19,524 nt of DNA. Source: CAKTOF01 sp964523945 (lineage in GTDB: Bacteria > Bacillota > Clostridia > Oscillospirales > Oscillospiraceae). Below the pieces are notes generated by a model. The model was not told the DNA's origin, ran no database searches, and saw only the letters and a program-made list of their open reading frames with translations. Numbering within the stretch: position 1 is the stretch's first letter; every line of letters begins with the position of its first letter. The position numbers were made by a program, and so were the translations under genes. Positions 14,037 to 19,524 of the stretch are shown one piece after another. The DNA lies in contig CAZGBU010000032.1 in assembly GCA_964523945.1 (NCBI GenBank), forward strand, positions 1 to 19,524, read 5' to 3'.

Positions 14037-14064
14037 GCCGGTTGCACCGTTGCATGCAACCGGC
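14037..14064. repeat. 10-bp inverted repeat in the divergent gap
   Basis: GCCGGTTGCA (14037-14046) and TGCAACCGGC (14055-14064) are a perfect inverted repeat with an eight-base centre. It lies between the minus-strand tail-fibre gene and the plus-strand promoter at 14108. It could be an operator, the foot of a terminator without U-run, or a recombination relic; no further copy was noticed in the window. Confidence 0.6.
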
Positions 14065-14107
14065 ACAGGAAAATCGCGCAAAGCGCGCCGGTGCATGACA
14101 ATTCCCC

Positions 14108-14136
14108 TTGCCGTGCATACTCTCATGTGGTATGCT
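14108..14136 (+). promoter_or_regulatory. Promoter of the AOC-like/VOC operon
   Basis: TTGCCG (14108-14113) and TATGCT (14131-14136) are 17 bases apart, with TG at 14128-14129 as extended -10. The predicted start near 14143 leaves about 55 bases of leader before ATG 14199. Confidence 0.65.
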
Positions 14137-14198
14137 GAAACCAGATGGATCACCGGAAGCAAGATCAACAGGTCCAACCAAAAGACAGGAGGGTAACA

Positions 14199-14759
14199 AT
14201 GTCCGCAAAACAGGAATATCTGAGCGGCGAGGCGATGACGCCGTACCGGTGCTATGATGTCCGCATGGCATATCAGGCCGGTTACGCCCAGTGGAACGAC
14301 TGGCCCTGCGAGGGCAAAACCGTGCACGCCGGCGTCGGCTGGTTCCATCCGTTCGGCCGCAGCCACTACTACGCCATCTCCGGCGACTGCGAGGAAAAAA
14401 AGAACTTCCCCATCGAAAAGTACTTCACCGACGACTGGATGGAGATCTTCGACACGGCGCTGTTCTGCATCTACCGCACCGACTTTGGCGACATCTACGC
14501 CTATGACGGCATCTTCATGGTGCGCGATGACTCCGGCGACGATGAGATTCCGTACGACAAGAGCTTCCTCCGCCGCGACGCGCTGACCAATGGCATCGTC
14601 GGCGGCACCGGCAAATTTGAAGGGGCGCGCGGCATTCTCGTCGGCACGGCCGAGGGCTCCGGCAAGGTGGAATCCGCCGGTGACGGCCTGACCCTCCCCG
14701 AGGGCCTGCTCAAATGCCTGACCGGCTTTATGAAAGTGCCGATCCGCGAAGAAGCATAA
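14199..14759 (+). CDS. Allene-oxide-cyclase-barrel-like protein, function unknown
   Basis: This is a 186-residue soluble protein without signal peptide. The stretch IVGGTGKFEGARGILVGTAE (about residues 130-149) is the GTGxFxGAxG signature of the allene oxide cyclase/dirigent-like beta-barrel superfamily, whose members bind or cyclise small hydrophobic compounds. Upstream are aromatic, acidic strands (WFHPFGRSHYYAISGDC, FCIYRTDFGDIYAYDGIF) consistent with a barrel, and the C terminus is amphipathic. No catalytic assignment can be made from this. ATG 14199 is preferred because AGGAGGG at 14187-14193 lies five bases upstream; an ATG at 14145 has none. The next gene, a VOC metalloenzyme, begins 29 bp downstream under the same promoter, which suggests a joint role in handling a small reactive or aromatic metabolite. 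The superfamily call is moderate; a structure prediction would test it. Confidence 0.65.
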   Translation: MSAKQEYLSGEAMTPYRCYDVRMAYQAGYAQWNDWPCEGKTVHAGVGWFHPFGRSHYYAISGDCEEKKNFPIEKYFTDDWMEIFDTALFCIYRTDFGDIYAYDGIFMVRDDSGDDEIPYDKSFLRRDALTNGIVGGTGKFEGARGILVGTAEGSGKVESAGDGLTLPEGLLKCLTGFMKVPIREEA

Positions 14760-14788
14760 GCGCAGCACAGCCGCAGAAAGGTGATCCG

Positions 14789-15151
14789 ATGCCATACTTC
14801 AACCATTTCAACTTCAACGTGCTCGACCGGGAAAAGAGCCTGGCGTTCTACCGCGACGCGTTCGGCTTTGTGCCGGTCGGCGAGAAGCATGCAGAGGACG
14901 GCAGCTTCATTCTGACGTTTCTCGGCGATGGAAAGACCGATTTCCGGCTGGAACTGACCTGGCTGCGTGACCGCACGGAACCGTATGATCTGGGCGAGTG
15001 CGAGTTCCATCTGGCCGTCACCGCCGAAGACTTCGACACGATGCACCGGAATCATGCCGACATGGGGATCATCTGCTTCGAAAATCCCGCCATGGGCATC
15101 TACTTTGTCGAGGATCCCGACGGCTACTGGATCGAGGTCGTTCCCGCATAG
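14789..15151 (+). CDS. VOC-family metalloenzyme (glyoxalase-I-like)
   Basis: This is a 120-residue vicinal-oxygen-chelate protein with two beta-alpha-beta-beta-beta modules. All four metal ligands of glyoxalase I can be placed: His6 (NHFNFNVLD), Glu55 (FRLELTW), His74 (EFHLAV) and Glu116 (GYWIEVV). The phrases SLAFYRDAFGFVPV and VEDPDGYWIEVVP are standard for the family. Retained ligands imply an active metal site (Ni or Zn), but glutathione-type substrate contacts cannot be judged; lactoylglutathione lyase, methylmalonyl-CoA epimerase and fosfomycin-type activities all share this frame. ATG 14789 has AAAGGTG upstream. It is the second gene after the AOC-like gene (29 bp gap) and is followed by a long hairpin at 15159-15202. 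Confidence 0.88.
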   Translation: MPYFNHFNFNVLDREKSLAFYRDAFGFVPVGEKHAEDGSFILTFLGDGKTDFRLELTWLRDRTEPYDLGECEFHLAVTAEDFDTMHRNHADMGIICFENPAMGIYFVEDPDGYWIEVVPA

Positions 15152-15158
15152 AAAAGCC

Positions 15159-15202
15159 AATTGCGCCGCGGCGCTGTCTAACAGCGGCCCCGCGGCGCAA
15201 TT
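15159..15202. terminator. Long hairpin after the VOC gene
   Basis: A perfect 13-bp stem (15159-15171 with 15190-15202) contains an inner GCTGT/ACAGC stem. On the plus strand no U-run follows, but on the minus strand TTGGCTTTTC does, so it may also terminate the converging thioredoxin-fold gene. Confidence 0.6.
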
Positions 15203-15250
15203 CCATTCGTCCCCGGCGGCCGGATTCGGCCGCCGAAAAATATCCCGCGA

Positions 15251-15278
15251 AAAACAGGGCGCTCCGGCGCCCTGTTTT
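15251..15278. terminator. Bidirectional rho-independent terminator
   Basis: A perfect 12-bp stem (15251-15262 with 15267-15278) with a four-base loop begins in AAAA and ends in TTTT, so both strands have a U-run. It lies between the converging VOC and thioredoxin-fold genes, seven bases from the stop of the latter. Confidence 0.9.
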
Positions 15279-15284
15279 TGCGCT

Positions 15285-15584
15285 TCAGCGCGCACCGTCT
15301 GCAAGCTGCTCGGCCAGCGCGCCGCACGCCTGCGCGCCAAGCGCCGCCGCCGTCACCCGGCCGCTGCGGAACAGCAGCACCGCCGGTGTGCGCAGCACGC
15401 CGAACTGTCCCGGCAGCATCGGCTGCGCCGTCACATCGACCGTGCACATCCGCACCGCGCCCGTGCCTGCCAGGCTGCGCAGCCCTGCTGTCGGCGGATC
15501 ACCCGCTGCGCGGAACTCCGCCAGCACCGGTACCGGCGAGCAGAGCACCTGGTCATGAAACTCACGTCCTGTTTTGATCGTCAT
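15285..15584 (-). CDS. Thioredoxin-fold protein lacking the CxxC active site
   Basis: This is a 99-residue protein with the thioredoxin outline: a start like TrxA (TIKTGREFHDQVLCSPVPVLAEF), a VDVTAQPMLPGQFGVLRTPAVLLF stretch with the conserved cis-proline (TP) and FRSG, and a C-terminal helix. Where thioredoxins have W-C-G-P-C, this protein reads AAGDPPTAG, so both redox cysteines and the tryptophan are gone. The remaining cysteines are scattered (VLCS, VRMCTV, ACGA) and do not form CxxC. It therefore cannot act as a classical disulfide reductase; a binding or chaperone role, or decay, is more likely. ATG 15584 has GGGAGGG six bases upstream, and the intact frame and ribosome site argue against a pseudogene. 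It is a single-gene unit ending at a bidirectional terminator. Confidence 0.8.
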   Translation of the reverse strand: MTIKTGREFHDQVLCSPVPVLAEFRAAGDPPTAGLRSLAGTGAVRMCTVDVTAQPMLPGQFGVLRTPAVLLFRSGRVTAAALGAQACGALAEQLADGAR

Positions 15585-15723
15585 GGCATACCCTCCCGCA
15601 GAACATTCTGACACAGGAAGTATGCCCCAGTTCCCCACCGCTTTATTCCCGTCTGCGCATAAGGGACATTCAAAAATTGAAAGCAGGATTTTAGTGTAAA
15701 TGATATGAATGCATGCAATTTTG

Positions 15724-15732
15724 TGCTATACT
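15724..15732 (+). promoter_or_regulatory. Extended -10 promoter for the second MATE gene
   Basis: TGCTATACT at 15724-15732 is an extended -10. A -35 at the right distance is not convincing (TATGAA at 15704). The predicted start near 15739 leaves about 26 bases before ATG 15765. Confidence 0.5.
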
Positions 15733-15764
15733 GGCTTTACTTCCTTGGAGGAAGAGGTGAACAT

Positions 15765-17147
15765 ATGCCGGAACAGCCTTCTATGATCCGCAATATGACG
15801 CAGGGCAGCGTAACGCGGCAGCTGGTTGGCTTCTCGCTGCCGTTCCTGCTGGCCAACTGCCTGCAGACGCTCTATACCATGGTCGACACGTTTGTTGTCG
15901 GGCGGTTTGTCGGGAAAGAGGCGCTGGCCGCCGTATCCGCCTGCGGCGACCTGATCACATTCTACACCATGATCGGCATGGGCATCGCCTCGGCCGGGCA
16001 GATCATCATTGCGCAGTTCGTCGGGAAAAACGACCGTGAATCGCTCCGCTGTACGATTGGCACACTGTTCACGTTTCTGACAGCACTTGCACTCGTGCTG
16101 AGCGTCGTGTGCTGCGCGGCGCTGGAGGCACAGCTCACGCTCATCAACCTTCCAGCCGAATCCTGGGCCGACGGCCGCGCCTACACGCTCATCAGCGCAG
16201 CCGGCCTGGTGTTCGTCTTTGGCTATAATGCGGTCAGCTCAATTCTGCGCGGGATGGGTGACAGCAAGCGGCCGCTGATCTTTGTGGCGATTGCATCGGT
16301 GATGAATCTGCTGCTCGACCTGCTGTTTGTGTGCGTATTCCACTGGGGTGCGGGCGGCGCGGCGCTGGCCACAATTCTGGGCCAGGCGTTTTCCGTCGTG
16401 GCGTCGATCATCTACCTCTACCGCCGGCGCGAGAGCTTTGGGTTTGATTTCGCCATTCGGAGTTTTCGTCCGGTGCGCTCCCACCTGATGATGATCCTGC
16501 GGCTCGGCGTTCCGCTGGCGGCCCAGTTCGCAGCGGTGCTCGTTTCGGTTCTGTTTGTCTCATCGCGCATCAACCTGTTCGGCGTTTCGGCCACGGCGGC
16601 CAACGGCGTGGCCAACAAGCTCGAGAACATTGTGCGCATCGTCAGCAACTCCGTCGGCGCAGCCGGCTCGGCCATGATCGCGCAGAACATCGCCGCGCGC
16701 GAGCACCGGCGTGTCAGTCAAATTCTCGGCTGCGTGCTGCTGATCAGCTGTGTGTGGTCCGCGCTGTGCGCAGCTGCCGTATTCCTTGCGCCGGAGCCGA
16801 TTTTCGCCGTATTCAACACCGATCCTGAGGTGCTGGAATTCGCCTCGGTCTACGCGCCTGCCGGCGCGCTGTGCTACTTTTCCAACGGCCTGCGCGCGAC
16901 TGCCAACTGCCTGATCAACGGCATTGGCTTTGCATCGCTCGCGCTGGTATCGGGGCTGATCGACGGCGTAGCTGCACGCATTGGATTTTCGCTGCTGCTC
17001 GGCTACACAGCGGGGCTGGGCCTGCTGGGCTTCTGGCTCGGCAGCGCGCTGGCCGGCTATGTGCCGGTTGTAATTGGGCTGATCTACTATCTGTCCTGCC
17101 GATGGAAGACCCGCCGGCTCATCATCCAGAACGCCGAAGAGCCCTGA
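15765..17147 (+). CDS. MATE-family efflux transporter (intact)
   Basis: This is a 460-residue cation-coupled multidrug/toxin exporter with 12 membrane helices. It begins with the typical MATE entry (MIRNMTQGSVTRQLVGFSLP) followed by LANCLQTLYTMVDTFVVGRFVG. GMGDSKRPLIFVAIASVMNL and LLDLLFVCVFHWGAGGAALAT mark the end of the first half, and the second half repeats the pattern (RLGVPLAAQFAAVLVS). ATG 15765 is chosen with GAGGTG five bases upstream (and GGAGG at thirteen); an in-frame ATG at 15705 lies upstream of the -10 box and lacks a ribosome site. It belongs to the same broad family as the broken gene at 863-2265 (DPVFIFGFDMGVPGAAIAT there, DLLFVCVFHWGAGGAALAT here), but the sequences diverge widely, so these are not a recent duplication. 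The substrate is unknown. Confidence 0.93.
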   Translation: MPEQPSMIRNMTQGSVTRQLVGFSLPFLLANCLQTLYTMVDTFVVGRFVGKEALAAVSACGDLITFYTMIGMGIASAGQIIIAQFVGKNDRESLRCTIGTLFTFLTALALVLSVVCCAALEAQLTLINLPAESWADGRAYTLISAAGLVFVFGYNAVSSILRGMGDSKRPLIFVAIASVMNLLLDLLFVCVFHWGAGGAALATILGQAFSVVASIIYLYRRRESFGFDFAIRSFRPVRSHLMMILRLGVPLAAQFAAVLVSVLFVSSRINLFGVSATAANGVANKLENIVRIVSNSVGAAGSAMIAQNIAAREHRRVSQILGCVLLISCVWSALCAAAVFLAPEPIFAVFNTDPEVLEFASVYAPAGALCYFSNGLRATANCLINGIGFASLALVSGLIDGVAARIGFSLLLGYTAGLGLLGFWLGSALAGYVPVVIGLIYYLSCRWKTRRLIIQNAEEP

Positions 17148-17153
17148 GATTGC

Positions 17154-17217
17154 GCCGCCCGCAGCCCGGGCGGCAGGCAGAATGCCCCGGAAGGCTTTGC
17201 CTTCCGGGGCATTCTGC
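17154..17217 (+). terminator. Double hairpin after the MATE gene
   Basis: A 7-bp GCCGCCC/GGGCGGC stem (17154-17160 with 17168-17174) is followed by a perfect 19-bp stem (17177-17195 with 17199-17217, TTT loop). The second is among the strongest hairpins in the window, but no U-run follows directly (GCCGATGTGGATTTTAAC), so termination is likely but not of textbook form. Confidence 0.65.
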
Positions 17218-17327
17218 GCCGATGTGGATTTTAACAATTCTCAAACAGATTTCAGGCATTTCGCAAACCCATTGCCGCTATGCTGAAGATGCTTCGGCAA
17301 ATTGAATGCAGAAAGGATCACGATCTC

Positions 17328-18428
17328 ATGAAATTGGATAACCCGGCCGTGACGCTGGCCGACGAGGCCAGAAGCGGCGTCTCTCAGGCAGGCAGAAGCA
17401 GCTTTCTGGACTGGCTCTACGAGTGCAACGTGGTCGGCGATGACGGCGAGCTGTACGCCCTCGGCGGCTCGATCCTCTCGATGCAGCGCGAGCAGATGGA
17501 TCTGGTCACAATGAACCTGGCCCGCGGGAAGGGCCGCATCCGGCAGCTGCCTGGTTCTATCTATCAGATTGCGGAATACCCGGGCGCGCTGTTCCAACAA
17601 ATGTACCGAAACCCCCAGGGAACACTGGACATTGTGGAACAGGCGCACAGCGTGCTCGTCTCCTGCGGTCCGCACTACCGCGTAGAGTGCTTTGACGACG
17701 GCCGCTGGCACATTCAGACGGATTCGCTCGACGGGGAATTCCAGGCGGATCTGTGGCATCGGCCGCACGGCGCGCCGCTCTGGTATGGGCGGGAAGCGCC
17801 GTCATACCTGACACAACACTCCATCACCTACGGTTACAACTGGGCCGGCGACGTAGACGGCATGTTCACCTGGCGGGGAAAAACGGTCAAGGTGCATGGC
17901 AGCGGCCAGCGCGAGCGCTACGTCGCCGTGGATTCGTCCGCCGCCGAGCTGGGCGGCTGGGAGGACTGGGGCTATCTCACATTCCATGAAATGCACACAT
18001 CGCTCTACGACATGCGGCTGGGCATGAAGGACTTTGCCGTCACCGATCTTGCAACCGGCCAGTACTACCCTGAAGGCCGCCTGACCATCGAGCATGAGAA
18101 CTGGGCTTTCCTGCGGGAACTTGACGGATTCATCCCCACCCGTTATCACATTCAGATCGAGGTGGAAGACGGCGTGTACGATCTCCACGCGCATGTCTGC
18201 AATGCCCGCACCTGGGGCGTCACCTATCAGGTACCCGACTATCCGGTGGCCACGCTGATCTTCGATACCGCAGAGGGCCGCTTCATCGGCCGCGACGGCA
18301 CGGCGCGCATACTGACCGGCGGCAGGGGAACCATGTCCGTCCGGCAGTGGCATGCCTATCCAAGCATCCTGCCGCGGGAGCTCTACAGCGACGAAGCCCG
18401 GACCGGCGAACGGTTTGAAACCCTTTGA
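17328..18428 (+). CDS. CrtC/AttH-like lipocalin-domain protein, function unknown
   Basis: This is a 366-residue protein without signal peptide or membrane segment. The layout resembles two lipocalin-like beta-barrels of the CrtC (carotenoid 1,2-hydratase)/AttH superfamily. The N half contains FLDWLYECNVVGDDGELYAL and PHYRVECFDDGRWHIQTDSL. The C half contains YNWAGDVDGMFTWRGKTVKV and HGSGQRERYVAVDSS, then WEDWGYLTFHEMHTSLYDMR and PTRYHIQIEVEDGVYDL. The WxG...WG phrase and the alternating aromatic strands fit, but no residue-level function can be assigned; carotenoid genes are absent here. ATG 17328 is preferred because GAAAGGA lies upstream at 17311-17317; an in-frame ATG at 17280 has no ribosome site. 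It stands alone, between a double hairpin and the hairpin cluster from 18433. Other readings are a sugar-binding or isoprenoid-binding barrel; the superfamily call is tentative. Confidence 0.6.
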   Translation: MKLDNPAVTLADEARSGVSQAGRSSFLDWLYECNVVGDDGELYALGGSILSMQREQMDLVTMNLARGKGRIRQLPGSIYQIAEYPGALFQQMYRNPQGTLDIVEQAHSVLVSCGPHYRVECFDDGRWHIQTDSLDGEFQADLWHRPHGAPLWYGREAPSYLTQHSITYGYNWAGDVDGMFTWRGKTVKVHGSGQRERYVAVDSSAAELGGWEDWGYLTFHEMHTSLYDMRLGMKDFAVTDLATGQYYPEGRLTIEHENWAFLRELDGFIPTRYHIQIEVEDGVYDLHAHVCNARTWGVTYQVPDYPVATLIFDTAEGRFIGRDGTARILTGGRGTMSVRQWHAYPSILPRELYSDEARTGERFETL

Positions 18429-18432
18429 CATA

Positions 18433-18494
18433 AAACTTCATGCGCCATGGGGCGCACCACGAAAACAGGTAAAAGAACGCGGCGCATGAAGTTT
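18433..18494. repeat. Perfect 14-bp inverted repeat with competing inner stem
   Basis: Arms 18433-18446 and 18481-18494 are exact reverse complements around a 34-base centre. The inner end of the left arm (TGCGCC, 18441-18446) can instead pair with GGCGCA at 18451-18456 over a four-base loop, so two structures compete. It begins four bases after the stop of the lipocalin-domain gene. No known element is recognised. Confidence 0.7.
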
Positions 18495-18495
18495 C

Positions 18496-18571
18496 GCGCA
18501 TGTGGGCCGTCTCGGCCCACGCGCTTTGATTTTATGGCCGTGCCGCTGAAAGCGGCACATGGCCGTTTTTT
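18496..18571 (+). terminator. Tandem hairpins ending in T6
   Basis: The first stem pairs GTGGGCCG (18502-18509) with CGGCCCAC (18513-18520), extended by GCGC/GCGC with an AT bulge. The second pairs GTGCCGC (18540-18546) with GCGGCAC (18552-18558), extended by GGCC/GGCC, again with an AT bulge, and ends in TTTTTT at 18566-18571. The second is a convincing terminator for the plus-strand gene ending at 18428. The two hairpins share the same design. Confidence 0.75.
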
Positions 18572-18596
18572 GCTGTGCTTTTGCATAGCAAAAAGC

Positions 18597-18628
18597 GAAT
18601 CGAGTCCTGGCGCAGCGGGACTCGATTC
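18597..18628 (-). terminator. Terminator of the anion permease gene
   Basis: A perfect 11-bp stem (18597-18607 with 18618-18628), ten-base loop, is followed on the minus strand by GCTTTTTGC. It lies 58 bp downstream of the permease stop at 18687. Confidence 0.75.
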
Positions 18629-18686
18629 GGGGCATCGGCACAGCAGCATCCGGGCACTCTGGCTTCCAACGCCAGATGCACCCCGG

Positions 18687-19524
18687 CTATGACAGAACGG
18701 CGCACAGCAGAAGCAGGAAAATCAGAAAACAGACATTCAGAATCGTAAACCACCGAAAGTATCGTTTTCGCTGTTCCGGGTACGCTTTGACGACCATTTT
18801 ATAGGAAATCAGGCTGGCCATTGAAGCGATCAGCGTGCCCAGGCCGCCCAGATTACAACCGATGATTAACCCCCGCCATTGAGACGTAAATCCGGATAAC
18901 ATCAACGCGGCCGGCACATTGCTGATCATCTGACTGGTCAGAATCGAGACAATCTCCACCCGGTTCTCCAGAACCGTGGCCAGAAAACGTGGAACACCTT
19001 CTATTCTTGCAACATTTCCGACAAAAATGAAAAAAGCCAGGAACGTTCCCAACAGGGAATAATCGATCGACGCCAACAGCTTCCGATCGTAAAACAGCAG
19101 GAAAACAGCTGCAATCACCGCAATGATCACCGGGGAGAGCACTTTAAAAACACCGAGCAGACAAAGCACAAATCCCCCGGTATAGCACAGCAGAACCCCT
19201 GGGCTTCCCAGCCGGGCTGGGACGGAAACACCGGAAATCCGAGCCGGTTTGATCAAAACGATCACAACCGCCAGGCACACGGCTGCTGCAAGGACATAGG
19301 GCAGCATCAGCCCGCAAAACGCGCCAAATCCCAGCCCGGATCTATGATACAGATATAAGTTCTGCGGGTTGCCCATGGGGGTAAGCATGCTGCCAAGATT
19401 CGCAGCAAGCGTCTGCAGCACCACCTGCGGCACCAGCAGGTGTTCCTGTCCTGCAATTTTCAGGATCGTGAGACCAAACGGGACAAAGGCAATCAGGGCT
19501 ACGTCGTTGGTAATCACCATACTG
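18687..19524 (-). CDS. SLC13/ArsB-type anion permease, C-terminal part (5' end outside window)
   Basis: This is a polytopic membrane transporter of the ion-transporter superfamily (SLC13/citrate/ArsB/NhaD type). The frame is open to the end of the window: the codon before the first visible ATG reads Ser, so SMVITNDVALIAFVPFG is an internal conserved stretch and the gene starts outside. The phrases TNDVALIAFVPFGLTIL, ANLGSMLTPMGNPQNLYLY and, in the second half, QMISNVPAALMLSGF are the paired hairpin motifs (TNDxA, SNxPA) that bind the ion and substrate. About eight hydrophobic segments are visible in 278 residues. GC is low: 58 of 120 bases (48%) at 19021-19140, against 39 of 60 (65%) at 16981-17040, suggesting separate origin. 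The gene ends at a terminator hairpin (18597-18628). The substrate, such as citrate, another dicarboxylate or a metalloid, cannot be told. Confidence 0.88.
   Translation of the reverse strand, partial: SMVITNDVALIAFVPFGLTILKIAGQEHLLVPQVVLQTLAANLGSMLTPMGNPQNLYLYHRSGLGFGAFCGLMLPYVLAAAVCLAVVIVLIKPARISGVSVPARLGSPGVLLCYTGGFVLCLLGVFKVLSPVIIAVIAAVFLLFYDRKLLASIDYSLLGTFLAFFIFVGNVARIEGVPRFLATVLENRVEIVSILTSQMISNVPAALMLSGFTSQWRGLIIGCNLGGLGTLIASMASLISYKMVVKAYPEQRKRYFRWFTILNVCFLIFLLLLCAVLS

Noticed and set aside
1..19524. tRNA genes, CRISPR arrays or insertion sequences.
   Set aside because: I saw no cloverleaf, no regularly spaced direct repeats and no transposase-like protein; a tRNAscan or CRISPR search would confirm.

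Overview
This window looks like chromosome of a GC-rich gut-type Firmicute, most likely a spore-forming clostridium of the Oscillospiraceae/Ruminococcaceae kind. The grounds are the holB-ricT gene pair, an ECF-type QueT transporter under a preQ1 riboswitch, a remnant of a YaaH/SleL-type spore-cortex GH18 gene, Clostridia-style phage tail genes, AGGAGG ribosome binding sites and roughly 60-65% GC in hand-counted lines. The assignment is inference from gene content; no rRNA or other marker gene is present.

Layout. Positions 1-4760 are a membrane-transport block: the 3' part of a ClC chloride channel, a MATE efflux gene broken by two frameshifts, an MFS transporter with its own promoter and terminator, and two ECF substrate-binding (S) subunits that converge with stop codons one base apart. 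The second S subunit (QueT) lies on the minus strand. Its leader contains a strong promoter, a preQ1-I-like aptamer and an overlapping terminator/antiterminator, all readable from the sequence. Positions 4957-8449 are core functions: a WYL-domain regulator, then holB (DNA polymerase III delta') and ricT (the PSP1/YaaT subunit of the RNase Y specificity complex). This RicT carries a long basic QNR-repeat tail.

Positions 8508-11233 hold an exported beta-rich protein (minus) and a large FAD-dependent oxidoreductase (plus) of the fumarate reductase/ketosteroid dehydrogenase superfamily. Positions 11282-13936 are an all-minus accessory island: a DUF6273-like protein coupled by a GTGA overlap to a small Cys/His-rich protein, the 3' end of a GH18 spore-hydrolase gene, and a two-gene phage tail-fibre cassette with an ATGA overlap. 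No integrase, terminase or lysis gene accompanies it, so it reads as a prophage scar or a domesticated cassette.

Positions 14108-18428 are small metabolic and stress-type genes: an allene-oxide-cyclase-barrel-like protein with a VOC/glyoxalase in one operon, a thioredoxin-fold protein that has lost its CxxC motif, an intact MATE transporter, and a CrtC/AttH-like lipocalin-domain protein. A 258-bp intergenic region packed with hairpins follows. The window ends in a partial SLC13/ArsB-type anion permease whose GC (48% in a hand-counted 120 bases) is clearly lower than its neighbours.

No stretch above 300 bp lacks a gene. I saw no tRNA, rRNA, CRISPR array or insertion sequence. I found no clearly new multi-gene system. 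The best leads are the DUF6273/Cys-rich pair, the orphan tail-fibre cassette beside the truncated GH18 gene, the AOC-like/VOC operon, and the hairpin cluster at 18433-18628.
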